From Anaerosolibacter sp. (lineage in GTDB: Bacteria; Bacillota; Clostridia; Peptostreptococcales; Thermotaleaceae), in assembly GCF_029240175.1 (NCBI RefSeq), contig NZ_JARBTM010000016.1, forward strand, positions 215,352 through 279,351: a DNA stretch of 64,000 nt, read 5' to 3'. Positions 1-7,386 of the stretch are shown one piece after another; within the stretch, counting starts at the first letter, position 1, and every line of letters begins with the position of its first letter. Below the pieces are notes generated by a model that saw only the letters and a program-made list of their open reading frames with translations, was not told the DNA's origin and ran no database searches. The position numbers and the translations under genes are program-made.

Positions 1-1
1 T

Positions 2-40
2 CTTGAAAACTTTGCAGCTTATGTTGAAAAGCACCTTTAA
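2..40 (+). CDS. possible 3' end of a gene entering from the left
   Basis: Frame 2 of the + strand is open from the window edge for 12 codons, ending in residues LENFAAYVEKHL and a TAA. The composition looks protein-like, but the fragment is too short to assign to a family. It could equally be chance. The large hairpin at 101-165 lies downstream of it. Confidence 0.2.
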   Translation, partial: LENFAAYVEKHL

Positions 41-100
41 ATGATAAGCATCTCGTCGTAACCTTGTAGCTTCTGCCGATAGCGACCAAATAATACAAGG

Positions 101-165
101 GCTACCTTTATAATTGGGGGATCAAAATTTTCTCACTTTGATTATCCTCCAATTATAAAGGCAGC
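101..165. repeat. large imperfect inverted repeat (hairpin)
   Basis: The arms GCT-CCTTTATAATTGG and CCAATTATAAAGG-AGC pair nearly perfectly, and a second inner block (ATCAAA with TTTGAT) extends the stem around a short loop. No U-run follows directly on either strand, so it is not a clean terminator. It may be the end of a mobile element or an RNA structure. The rest of 41-349 shows no gene I can support. Confidence 0.55.
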
Positions 166-389
166 TATCATGGACTTTTGATTTTTGGAATGCCTTTATA
201 GATTATAAAACAAGTTTTGAGTTAGGGTATGGGTACGTCGTCCCTATTAGGATTCGATGATTTTATATCTTAAGATGATCCAAATACTCTTTGCAGACTG
301 TCTTTAACTATCATGTTAGATGTAGCTTCTACACAAGCTTTAATCATTATTAAAATTTATACCAGTAACATGTATATTCATATTCTTTT

Positions 390-1154
390 TCAAGACCAAG
401 CTTTTCTGCCATAAATTTTTGAACCATCATTATCTTCACTACAATCCCAATGTGGTTCTATACCCTTCATCTTACATTCATTTAAAAACACCTTAGCTAC
501 TTTATACCCATACCCTTTTCTTCTATGATTTTCTAATGTTTCTATTCCCATTGTATGAATATTATCCTTTACTAATCCTGAGTAACAAATGCTTACTATT
601 TCGTTTTCTATTAAGTAATAATTACATATACCTTTATTAAGAAAGTTTTCTATACTTCCCCAGAATTGATGTATTTCATTTTTTAAAAAATCAAGGTTGG
701 AGATTTTTAAATCAAATGTATTTTTACCAACTTGCATGATATTCTCTATATTTCCTCCACTGACTGATATCTCATTTTTTAGCTTGTATACTAGCTGCTT
801 ATCTTTACCTGAATTTTTACTAAAAAATACTTCTTCAATTATTCTATTCCATTCTTCTGACACTCCTGAGATTTCAATCCAACTGATACCTATGTTATTC
901 AACCTAGAATAGACTACCCCTTCAATGAAAGACAAAAGTTCATTTTTGAATTGAACATTAGTATCGTCTCCTAATAGATAAAAACCTCCCATACCTTTAG
1001 AAAATATTAATGCTGATTTTGGATCATCTATGTTATCAACAAAAACCCACCCTGGATTATTTTTTAAAATTACCGATGCAGCCTCTGGAAATTTATTATT
1101 TCTAATCAAATTATCTATTTTATAGTATCTATCTTTACTTAATTCTTCAATCAT
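390..1154 (-). CDS. GNAT-family acetyltransferase, 3' end frameshifted
   Basis: The protein resembles the ZmaR/GNAT_acetyltran type of N-acetyltransferase: an N-terminal half of unknown fold, then a GNAT core with MGIETLENHRRKGYGYKVA (the R/Q-x-x-G-x-G/A acetyl-CoA loop) near residues 205-230. The best start is the ATG at 1154, preceded by AAGGATG about 9 nt upstream; the longer upstream reading has no ribosome site. The expected C-terminus (FMAEKLGLEKEYEYTCYWYKF-type) is present downstream, but in another frame that ends at 350. Removing one A from the A5 run at 416-420 restores it. The last ~15 residues of the encoded protein are therefore replaced by a short aberrant tail, and the gene may be a pseudogene. 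The substrate is unknown. Confidence 0.75.
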   Translation of the reverse strand: MIEELSKDRYYKIDNLIRNNKFPEAASVILKNNPGWVFVDNIDDPKSALIFSKGMGGFYLLGDDTNVQFKNELLSFIEGVVYSRLNNIGISWIEISGVSEEWNRIIEEVFFSKNSGKDKQLVYKLKNEISVSGGNIENIMQVGKNTFDLKISNLDFLKNEIHQFWGSIENFLNKGICNYYLIENEIVSICYSGLVKDNIHTMGIETLENHRRKGYGYKVAKVFLNECKMKGIEPHWDCSEDNDGSKIYGRKAWS

Positions 1155-1212
1155 TATATCTTCATCCTTTCTATTAAAGAATGGGCGCATAGATTTGGCT
1201 GTACTTGGCAGA

Positions 1213-2433
1213 TTAAATAATAAATTTCTTGAATTTTACAAAGTGCTTTTTACCAATTTTTATAACATCGTCATTAGCAATATTCCTATTTAAATCTTCC
1301 AGCGTCACTTTTTCCCTGTTAAGTTGAACCCCTCCTTGGTTTACTAATCGAATAAACTCACTTTTGCTTTTTACAAAGCCCATTTCTATTAACTGTAAAA
1401 CACTGTCCCCAATAGCAGCATCTTGTTTTTCAATAAGAAGCTCTGGAATATCATCAGGAATGTCTTTTTTTCTAAAGGCTGCCTCATAGTATTCAACTGC
1501 TTTTTCTACATCCTCAGATGTATGGTAGAGGGCAGTTACGATTTTGGCTAGTCTGTATTTAATATCCCTTGGGTTTGTGCCTCTGTCTAGTTCTGCCTTT
1601 ATTTTCTCAATTTGGTCTGGATGTTCGTCGGTAGCAAGCTCAAAGTATTTTATAATAAGTCCATCGGGAATCTCCATTACTTTTTTAAACATCACCTCTG
1701 AAGGTTCACTGACACCAATATAATTACCAAGACTTTTACTCATCTTTTCTATGCCATCTAGGCCTTCAAGAATAGGCATGAACATGGCGATTTGTTGGTC
1801 CTGACTAAAGGATTTTTGAAGTGCTCTGCCCATCAGAATGTTAAAAGTTTGGTCGGTTCCCCCTAATTCCAAATCTGCTTTAAGTTCAACAGAATCGTAG
1901 GCCTGCATTAGTGGGTAAAAGAACTCATGAACTCCGATTGGCGTTTGGTTTTGATATCTTTTTTGAAAATCATCCCGTTCTAACATTCTGGCAACTGTTG
2001 TGGTGGCAGCCAGCTTAATGACATCTTCAAATTTGAGTTTCGAAAGCCACTCACTATTGAATCTTACTTCTGTCTTAGCTATATCAAGAATTTTAAATAT
2101 CTGCTCACAGTAGGTTTTTGCATTCTCCTTTACCTGTTCATCGGTTAGAGCAACTCTCCCCTTAGATTTTCCTGTTGGATCACCGATTTTACCGGTAAAA
2201 TCACCAATGATAATTACTGCCCTATGCCCTAAATTCTGCATTTGTTTTATTTTTCGCAGCACGACCGCATGGCCTAGATGAATATCTGGTGCGGAAGGGT
2301 CTAGCCCCAGTTTAATTGTCAGTGGTTTGTTTTTCTCATAGGATTTCTTTAGCTTTTCAAATAATTCTTCCTCATTTACAAGGGTGTGTACCCCCTTACA
2401 TATAATTGGCATTTGTTCTTTTGGTGTTAACAT
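1213..2433 (-). CDS. tyrS: tyrosyl-tRNA synthetase (TyrZ-like type)
   Basis: This enzyme charges tRNA-Tyr in the cytoplasm. The class I Rossmann domain carries the HIGH-type motif as HLGH (about residue 54) and the second signature as KMSKS (about residue 232). This pairing marks the TyrZ-like subclass rather than the KFGKT subclass. A C-terminal S4-like RNA-binding domain follows from about residue 340 (SKSEFIRLVNQGGVQLN). At 406 aa it is full length. The ATG at 2433 lies 9 nt after AAGGAG; the upstream ATG at 2442 abuts the Shine-Dalgarno and is unlikely. Expression is controlled by the T-box leader just upstream, whose specifier codon is UAC (Tyr), which confirms the identity independently. 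Confidence 0.97.
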   Translation of the reverse strand: MLTPKEQMPIICKGVHTLVNEEELFEKLKKSYEKNKPLTIKLGLDPSAPDIHLGHAVVLRKIKQMQNLGHRAVIIIGDFTGKIGDPTGKSKGRVALTDEQVKENAKTYCEQIFKILDIAKTEVRFNSEWLSKLKFEDVIKLAATTTVARMLERDDFQKRYQNQTPIGVHEFFYPLMQAYDSVELKADLELGGTDQTFNILMGRALQKSFSQDQQIAMFMPILEGLDGIEKMSKSLGNYIGVSEPSEVMFKKVMEIPDGLIIKYFELATDEHPDQIEKIKAELDRGTNPRDIKYRLAKIVTALYHTSEDVEKAVEYYEAAFRKKDIPDDIPELLIEKQDAAIGDSVLQLIEMGFVKSKSEFIRLVNQGGVQLNREKVTLEDLNRNIANDDVIKIGKKHFVKFKKFII

Positions 2434-2500
2434 ATTTAACATCTCCTTGAAATATTATTTTCAATACTTGCAAGGTCTATAAGAAGATAAAAACGAGCAA

Positions 2501-2780
2501 TAAAAAACTCGCCCTCTTGTTTCCAAAAGGACGAGATATCATCTCGTGTTACCACCTTAGTTCATAAGCAACTCACATTGCTTACCTTGTCAAGTACATC
2601 CCTATAAATAATATACTCTAGCACGATAACGTGTGCAGGTTCACGTTGCAGCCTACTAGGTAAATCCTTTCGGTGCAAAGCTCCAAGATGTATTCACAAT
2701 CACTATCCATGCACCTCTCATCATCCGGTAACTTTCTGTTTGGAATCCTGATTGCTACTCTTTCTTATCATAGCCTTTAC
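2501..2780 (-). promoter_or_regulatory. tyrosine T-box riboswitch with terminator
   Basis: The transcript reads AGTA-box-like GAGTAGC, then a specifier loop GTGAA-TAC-ATC with Tyr codon UAC at 2692-2690. The T-box CTAAGGTGGTAACACGAG follows at 2560-2543; its UGGU pairs with the 3' ACCA end of uncharged tRNA-Tyr. The terminator stem CTCGTCCT/AGGGCGAG (2535-2508) has a U-run at 2507-2501. Uncharged tRNA-Tyr should stabilise the antiterminator and switch tyrS on. The structure is typical of clostridial T-boxes, and the tyrS start follows at 2433. Confidence 0.95.
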
Positions 2781-2782
2781 TT

Positions 2783-2811
2783 CTTATACTCCGAAATGCG
2801 AAATATCACAA
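2783..2811 (-). promoter_or_regulatory. sigma-A-type promoter of the tyrS leader
   Basis: TTGTGA (2811-2806), a 17-nt spacer and TATAAG (2788-2783) stand directly upstream of the T-box stem I. The position suits transcription start just ahead of the leader. This is an inference from consensus only. Confidence 0.5.
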
Positions 2812-3129
2812 ATCTTCGTTATGCAGATATTAAATTAGTAGTATTATATCCAAAATTTCATGATAAATCAATTAATTTAGTGAATTTAACGTTTATTCAA
2901 TTCCAGCTTATAAATTATTTATCAGACATTTTCTCTTTAGCATGTAGGGACGACAGACTGTATAATAAATCCATCAAATGGTTAACATTAGCTATTAAGA
3001 ATATGCTCTCTACACCATATATTATTTAAAAACTTTACCTCATCATATAGCCTTACTTTATATGAGTTAATAACAAAACGAAGAATATATAAATCCTTTT
3101 TCATCCCTACATCTTCAATGCTTCCATAA

Positions 3130-3158
3130 AAAATCGCACCTAATTTATGATACGGTTC
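3130..3158 (-). repeat. att-like direct repeat of the rlmH 3' end (distal copy)
   Basis: Sixteen bases at 3143-3158 are identical to the last codons of rlmH at 6565-6580 (coding sense GAACCGTATCATAAAT). A second block, AAAATCGCA (3130-3138), is also shared with 6553-6561. No rlmH gene is present here, so this looks like the far attachment site of an element inserted into the rlmH 3' end. The rest of 2820-3220 shows no gene. Confidence 0.7.
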
Positions 3159-3220
3159 TCAGTATCGCTGTAACCACGGTTTTCTATAAAAGTGTTGTAA
3201 ATCTTTGTTAAACTACACTA

Positions 3221-3250
3221 AAAGAGCTGCTTAAAATTAAACAGCTCTTT
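3221..3250 (-). terminator. Rho-independent terminator after the rhodanese gene
   Basis: The arms AAAGAGCTG and CAGCTCTTT form a stem followed by a short U-rich tail on the minus strand. It lies 9 bases past the rhodanese gene. Confidence 0.75.
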
Positions 3251-3258
3251 CTGATTTA

Positions 3259-4008
3259 TTACTTTATCAATTTAAATGCATATTCTTTAACACCATCAAT
3301 TGAATTCACAACGTGCTCATAGCCAAGGGCTTCTAGCTTTCCTGCAGCTTCAACGCTCTTGGTTCCAGTATTGCAGTATACCGCAATAGTCTTATCTTTT
3401 GGTAATTTATCAAGATTTGTCTCTACAGCATCAAATGGAACATTGATAGCTCCATTGATCATTCCCTCTTCCTTTACTTGCTCTTCGGGTCTAACATCTA
3501 CTATCACAATATCTTGATTTTCATTAATTAGTTTTTGGAAAGCAGCTCCTCTTACATCATCATAATGAACCAAATCATATTCAAATTGCTTTACACCTTC
3601 AGCGTTGGTTACATCCTTAAATCCGTTTGCTACCAAAATCTCTGCTACTTGGCCGCTTTTATTCCCTGTATTGCAATACACTATTATTGGAAACTCTTTC
3701 AAATCTGCAATTTCACTAATTTTATCTTCAAAGCCTTCAATATTGATATTTATAGCATTTGGAATATGTCCTGCTTTATATTCTTGTGGGGAACGTACGT
3801 CGATAATTAAAACTTTATCTTTTTCTTTTCCTGAGTTTTGTTCTACAAGTTCTGGCCCTTTGATATTTTTTATTTCTACTACCTCTGATTTTTCTTCACT
3901 TGATGCAGGAGAAGGTTGTGATGTATTGCTTGTACATCCTATAGCTAATGCTGCTGTTAACACAACTACAACCCATAAAGACATAAGTTTTATGTTCATC
4001 TTCTTCAT
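3259..4008 (-). CDS. tandem-rhodanese lipoprotein
   Basis: This is a secreted lipoprotein with two rhodanese (sulfurtransferase) domains. The N-terminal hydrophobic segment ends in the lipobox LAIGC (Cys about residue 25), so it should be anchored on the outer face of the membrane. A Ser/Glu-rich linker follows, then rhodanese 1 with active-site loop CNTGNKSG (about residue 112) and rhodanese 2 with CNTGTKSV (about residue 212). Both domains keep the cysteine, which could carry persulfide or bind thiosulfate, so both may be active. The ATG at 4008 follows GGAGTG by about 8 nt; the in-frame GTG at 4017 overlaps that Shine-Dalgarno. The gene lies inside the region bounded by the rlmH-type repeats. 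The physiological sulfur donor is not evident. Confidence 0.9.
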   Translation of the reverse strand: MKKMNIKLMSLWVVVVLTAALAIGCTSNTSQPSPASSEEKSEVVEIKNIKGPELVEQNSGKEKDKVLIIDVRSPQEYKAGHIPNAININIEGFEDKISEIADLKEFPIIVYCNTGNKSGQVAEILVANGFKDVTNAEGVKQFEYDLVHYDDVRGAAFQKLINENQDIVIVDVRPEEQVKEEGMINGAINVPFDAVETNLDKLPKDKTIAVYCNTGTKSVEAAGKLEALGYEHVVNSIDGVKEYAFKLIK

Positions 4009-4051
4009 TTTCTTCACTCCATTTTCTAATATAATCTATCCACCCATATAG

Positions 4052-4958
4052 GCAAGTGGGGACGGTCCTTGCTTGCTAATCAATAATCTAAGAACTCAAT
4101 ATCCGGCTTACCCTTGATTCACTGATACCTCCGAAAACTTGTCCCATTTCTTTTAGTGTTAAATTTGAGTTTTTTCGTAGGTATCTTATCATTTCATTAC
4201 GCATAGCCTTATTTTCAATGCAATCCTTCATAGAAAGATTTCTATCTGCTAGCATATATTCTAATGTTTCTTTAGCATGAGAGATAGAATCTATGAATAC
4301 GGTGTTTTCCTTTATACTGTGATGGTGATCTTCAATATCCATGATCTCCGCTATACTCCCTATCTTATTGACATAATTTTTGTATTCCTTAATTGCATTG
4401 GCTCTTGTATTAGAAAAAACATCCAATACCTTACTTATATCGATGAATCCCGATGCCATATTTCTTATATAATCTCTATAACTGCTCCATCTGTAGACCT
4501 CTGGTCGTTGCACGATACTAGCTTTCACAGGATTGTTGTGGATGTATTTGCTTACTTCAAGTAAATGTGTATCATCTGTAATTAATTCGCTTCTAAATCG
4601 ATTCTGAAAAAAGTGCCCACACCTTTTATATTTTCGATTGAAATATAAGACATAGCTTACATTAATACTTTTCATGATTTTAGATATATCATTGCCGTTA
4701 TCATTAATTAATAGATGCACATGGTTATCCATCAGGCAATAAGCATAGATTATAAAATTATATTTATTCTTCATCTTAATCAAGGTTTCTATAAATCGGT
4801 TTTTATCATGATCAGATAAAAAAATTTCTTTTCTATCGTTCCCTCGCTGTATGATATGATAGGTCGAAAATTCTCCTCTTTCTCTTGCTTGTCTAGGCAC
4901 AGTTTATTCCATATCTATAACACTGTCAATCTAGCAAGCAAGGACCGTCCCCACTTGC
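4052..4958 (-). mobile_element. RAYT-type IS200/IS605-like element with 27-bp inverted repeats
   Basis: The termini 4052-4078 and 4932-4958 are perfect 27-bp inverted repeats (core GTGGGGACGGTCC). Each end can also fold on itself (AAGCAAG with CTTGCTT), as REP sequences paired with Y1 transposases do. The only gene inside is the HUH transposase at 4088-4900. The element sits directly beside a truncated GNAT gene. Confidence 0.88.
4088..4900 (-). CDS. REP-associated tyrosine transposase (RAYT/TnpA_REP family)
   Basis: This is a Y1 (HUH) single-strand DNA transposase of 270 aa. The N-terminus MPRQARERGEFSTYHIIQRG is the usual RAYT opening. The metal-binding HUH motif is HVHLL (about residue 60), and the expected catalytic tyrosine lies in the helix with the sequence YIHNNPVKA. 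The C-terminal 100 residues end in a DnaA-like helix-turn-helix (SNLTLKEMGQVFGGISESRV) that is common in clostridial RAYTs and probably recognises the REP hairpin. It is intact and therefore potentially active on the flanking 27-bp repeats. It is the only transposase I see in the rlmH-bounded island. Confidence 0.93.
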   Translation of the reverse strand: MPRQARERGEFSTYHIIQRGNDRKEIFLSDHDKNRFIETLIKMKNKYNFIIYAYCLMDNHVHLLINDNGNDISKIMKSINVSYVLYFNRKYKRCGHFFQNRFRSELITDDTHLLEVSKYIHNNPVKASIVQRPEVYRWSSYRDYIRNMASGFIDISKVLDVFSNTRANAIKEYKNYVNKIGSIAEIMDIEDHHHSIKENTVFIDSISHAKETLEYMLADRNLSMKDCIENKAMRNEMIRYLRKNSNLTLKEMGQVFGGISESRVSRILSS

Positions 4959-4981
4959 TTATACTATTTCAATTCTCTCTC

Positions 4982-5176
4982 TTATTCCAATGTGAAACTA
5001 AACTCACCAGGTTCTCTTGCTAAGAATTTTGTTTCACCATCAACTGCTTTCATGTGATTAATTAATCCTTGTTCATCTCCAATTTCAGGATTTCGTATAA
5101 TAAGTTTTTGACCATCTCTTAGTAAATACTCATTTTTGTAAGAATTCTTTAAACAGTCTTCTTGATGATTGCACAT
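4982..5176 (-). pseudogene. truncated GNAT acetyltransferase (N-terminal fragment)
   Basis: The 64-residue reading includes LRDGQKLIIRNPEIGDEQGLINHMKAVDGETKFLAREPGEF, the typical first third of a GNAT protein that normally runs to 170-190 aa. It starts well (AAAGGAG about 8 nt before the ATG at 5176) but stops at 4982. The stop is TAA where Q (CAA) is usual after TLE, and the frame ends 24 bases from the RAYT element. The acetyl-CoA-binding half is absent from this window, so it was probably lost when the element inserted or in a later deletion. Confidence 0.75.
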
Positions 5177-5237
5177 AAAAATCTACTCCTTTTCTAATTA
5201 ATGTGTAATTGAAAATATCGCTAATATCACTTCCCAT
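5130..5237 (-). CDS. possible 35-aa peptide with a strong ribosome site
   Basis: The ATG at 5237 follows a full AGGAGGTGAT at 5250-5241. The frame encodes 35 residues (MGSDISDIFNYTLIRKGVDF and on) and ends inside the start of the truncated GNAT gene, so it could be a leader peptide coupled to it. No homologue is recognised. The strong Shine-Dalgarno is the only support. The rest of 5251-5493 holds no gene; a decayed sequence resembling RAYT REP ends lies near 5403-5440. Confidence 0.3.
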   Translation of the reverse strand: MGSDISDIFNYTLIRKGVDFYVQSSRRLFKEFLQK

Positions 5238-5493
5238 GCAATCACCTCCTTTCAAAAATAAGAGCATATCCTTATGTCTTATATTTCATCCTCTTTTATC
5301 TACTTCTTTAAGTTCGTCTTTCTCCTATGAATCATCTTTGAATATGCTTTTAAGTAGCCACAGGGACATTTCATTTTCATTTGCCACCATAGACCACCAT
5401 AAACGTTCTCTTAACACCTTACGTCCCCTTGACACATTTTTTTCTATGGAGCATTTATACTAAATTCATCTGTTGCTAAATCGCCTTAAGTCT

Positions 5494-6093
5494 TTATTGC
5501 TTTGATTGTTCTATTAATCTATGTAACCTTAGTAATATATAAAACTCCTTACTCTCTAATCCAATTTGGTTATGCTCTTCATATTCATCTATAATCTTAC
5601 TTAAGTCATTATTTATTCCATTTTTATCAGCATAAATTACTAAAGAGTTTGTTATATCATCAACCTTATAAATATTTTCTTTACCAAGTAGTGAAATGAA
5701 CTTATCTATTTCATCTGATTGTATTCTTGAGTAAATTATTTCTCCATATTTTTCTTCATGTTCTCCTATTAGGAATGGTGCATATAATTTGATTAGCTGT
5801 TGAAAGTTATCAGTTTCATTTGCTTTATTTATCAGTTCCATATGTTCCTTTGAGATTCTATTGTATTGTTCTTCCTTAGTTAAACGATTTAATTCTAGTG
5901 TTTGTTCTAGTCCTTCATTATCTGCTTTTAATTGGTTGCATTCAGATTTTAAAGTCATTAATTCTTGTCTTAGTTTTATGTTTTTGCTAGCTAACCTTCT
6001 AACTTCATCCTTATCCTTTGAATTTACATTTGAACTGCATGCAGTTAGTATAATAAGATTAATCAACAATATACAGAATACAATTCTTTTCAA
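5494..6093 (-). CDS. coiled-coil lipoprotein of unknown function
   Basis: The 199-aa protein has a signal peptide ending in the lipobox LTAC (Cys about residue 19). A highly charged coiled coil follows at about residues 28-75 (heptads in RRLASKNIKLRQELMTLKSE). The helical C-terminal half ends at QSKQ and has no catalytic motif that I recognise. It should be anchored to the outer face of the membrane. Low-GC codon use and isolation inside the rlmH-bounded island suggest accessory DNA. No function is proposed. Confidence 0.7.
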   Translation of the reverse strand: MKRIVFCILLINLIILTACSSNVNSKDKDEVRRLASKNIKLRQELMTLKSECNQLKADNEGLEQTLELNRLTKEEQYNRISKEHMELINKANETDNFQQLIKLYAPFLIGEHEEKYGEIIYSRIQSDEIDKFISLLGKENIYKVDDITNSLVIYADKNGINNDLSKIIDEYEEHNQIGLESKEFYILLRLHRLIEQSKQ

Positions 6094-6422
6094 TTTATCA
6101 CTCCTATTTAATAGTATTTCGCATGACTCTTGCTTTCATGAAACCAATTTCGTTATTATTTATAGAATAGATATATTGACGAATCATAGTTCATGATAGT
6201 CATAAAGAACAAGTAGTTCATACCCTTAAATCGAACAGGAAATATTAGATCTATAATTTGTGTCTATTCTTTAGTTAATTGTCACAAGAAAAAAAATATG
6301 TTACGTAACTGTTTATTCATATTAATATGTTTAGTAGTGTATTTTCCTAAATATTCCATATAGCTAATCAAAATTCCTTCTTTTCTGTGTATTTATTCAA
6401 TTTAACCTAAATAAAGTCTCTT

Positions 6423-6459
6423 AAATAAAAAATTTCTCTCAAAAACTTCTTTGAGAGAA
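6423..6459 (-). terminator. Rho-independent terminator downstream of rlmH
   Basis: The arms TTCTCTCAAA and TTTGAGAGAA (10 bp) are followed on the minus strand by a T-rich run at 6432-6423. It is the only strong terminator between rlmH and the coiled-coil lipoprotein. The rest of 6094-6422 shows no gene. Confidence 0.8.
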
Positions 6460-6552
6460 CGCATATACCCTAAATTCATATTATTTAAATTATGGTCTTA
6501 AGCTTCCCATATGTCGATCCTATACATTAGTTGATTTGGCTAGCATTCGGCT

Positions 6553-6580
6553 AAAATCGCAGTCATTTATGATACGGTTC
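6553..6580 (-). repeat. att-like direct repeat at the rlmH 3' end (proximal copy)
   Basis: The rlmH stop region reads GAACCGTATCATAAATGA and then TGCGATTTT. It closely resembles the SCC attachment core known from the Staphylococcus rlmH (orfX) 3' end. It repeats in the same orientation at 3130-3158, bracketing about 3.4 kb. Confidence 0.7.
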
Positions 6581-7042
6581 GTTTTTCATGATTCTAAATC
6601 CTCTATAGATCTGCTCCAGCAGGATTACCCTCATAAGTTGATGGGGGAAGGTCATGGGGGAGAAGGACAGGCGGAAATCTGCACGTTTTCGGACCTCGTT
6701 GGATAACCCTAAAGAGCCCCCAATGATGAAAGCAATGCTGCTATTTCCTTGGAGGCCAAGTTTCTCCATCTTGTCTGCCAGTTCCTCTGAGGATAGCATC
6801 TTTCCTTGGATGTCTAAGGCAATGACGTACATCCCTTCCTTCACATGCTTTAGGATGTTTTCCCCCTCTGCGCCTTTGACTTGTTCCATTTCTTTTTGGC
6901 TCAGGTTCTCTGGCGCTTTTTCATCGGGCACCTCGATGATGTTTAGCTTACAGTATCGGCTTAATCGCTTTGTGTATTCATCGATGGCCTTGGCCATGAA
7001 GTTCTCTTTTACTTTTCCTACGCCAATAATGGATATGTTCAT
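6563..7042 (-). CDS. rlmH: 23S rRNA (pseudouridine-1915-N3) methyltransferase RlmH
   Basis: RlmH is a SPOUT-class methyltransferase that methylates pseudouridine 1915 in helix 69 of 23S rRNA on assembled ribosomes. At 159 aa it has the normal length. It has the N-terminal [13 protein letters not shown], the SAM-binding trefoil-knot segment [10 protein letters not shown] (about residue 105), and the conserved end [19 protein letters not shown]. The 3' end is the classic target of SCC-type integration, and a second copy of it lies 3.4 kb downstream. An independent unit: a terminator precedes it (7125-7152) and another follows. Confidence 0.97.
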   Translation of the reverse strand: MNISIIGVGKVKENFMAKAIDEYTKRLSRYCKLNIIEVPDEKAPENLSQKEMEQVKGAEGENILKHVKEGMYVIALDIQGKMLSSEELADKMEKLGLQGNSSIAFIIGGSLGLSNEVRKRADFRLSFSPMTFPHQLMRVILLEQIYRGFRIMKNEPYHK

Positions 7043-7077
7043 TGTTGGAGCCTCCTTTGATTAGAACCATATTCTTA

Positions 7078-7099
7078 CGGAGCAGGCATGCCTGTCCCC
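7078..7099. repeat. short palindrome, possibly REP-like
   Basis: GGAGCAGGCATGCCTGTCCC is an imperfect palindrome centred on CAGGCATGCCTG, between the yyzF terminator and the rlmH start. It could be an operator for rlmH or a solitary REP-like sequence. Confidence 0.35.
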
Positions 7100-7124
7100 T
7101 ACATTGATTGATTCTTTATAATAT

Positions 7125-7152
7125 AAAAACAAAGACGAGGTTTCCCTCGTCT
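7125..7152 (-). terminator. terminator of the walJ-htrA-yyzF unit
   Basis: AGACGAGG and CCTCGTCT (8 bp) surround a GAAA-type loop, followed by TTGTTTTT on the minus strand. It begins 4 bases past the yyzF stop codon. Confidence 0.85.
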
Positions 7153-7155
7153 ATA

Positions 7156-7323
7156 TTATACCACTAAGTATTTAGGTCCTTTATCGCAAAAATCACAGGT
7201 ATTCGGGCTGATCCAGTCGGTAAAGGATACCTTATCTAATTCGTAGAGATCCGGTGGCTGCTCATAGACTTCTACGAAATCATCTATGGCCTCAGAAAGA
7301 TGCTCAGGACATACTACATACAT
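7156..7323 (-). CDS. yyzF: CxxH/CxxC small protein (YyzF/BA_5709 family)
   Basis: This 55-aa protein starts MYVVCPEHLSEAIDDFVEVY and ends CDFCDKGPKYLVV. The CPEH (C-x-x-H) and CDFC (C-x-x-C) pairs form a probable zinc site and define the BA_5709/YyzF family, which sits beside htrA and rlmH in many Firmicutes. The ATG at 7323 follows GGAG by 7 nt. The gene lies 63 bp after htrA, before a strong terminator, so it is the last gene of the walJ-htrA unit. Its function is not established. Confidence 0.88.
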   Translation of the reverse strand: MYVVCPEHLSEAIDDFVEVYEQPPDLYELDKVSFTDWISPNTCDFCDKGPKYLVV

Positions 7324-7386
7324 GCTATCACTCCATAGTCATTATTGTTTAGTTTGTCACAACTCCACGGCTTCTATACCTTGTTT

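Noticed and set aside
2673..3029. 118-aa open frame on the + strand over the tyrS leader
   Set aside because: It runs antisense through the T-box riboswitch, lacks a ribosome site, and has no recognisable protein features.
5403..5440. Additional RAYT REP end (TGTCAAGGGGACG ... AGAGAACG)
   Set aside because: It only loosely resembles the 27-bp ends and has no clear partner, so it is mentioned but not called.
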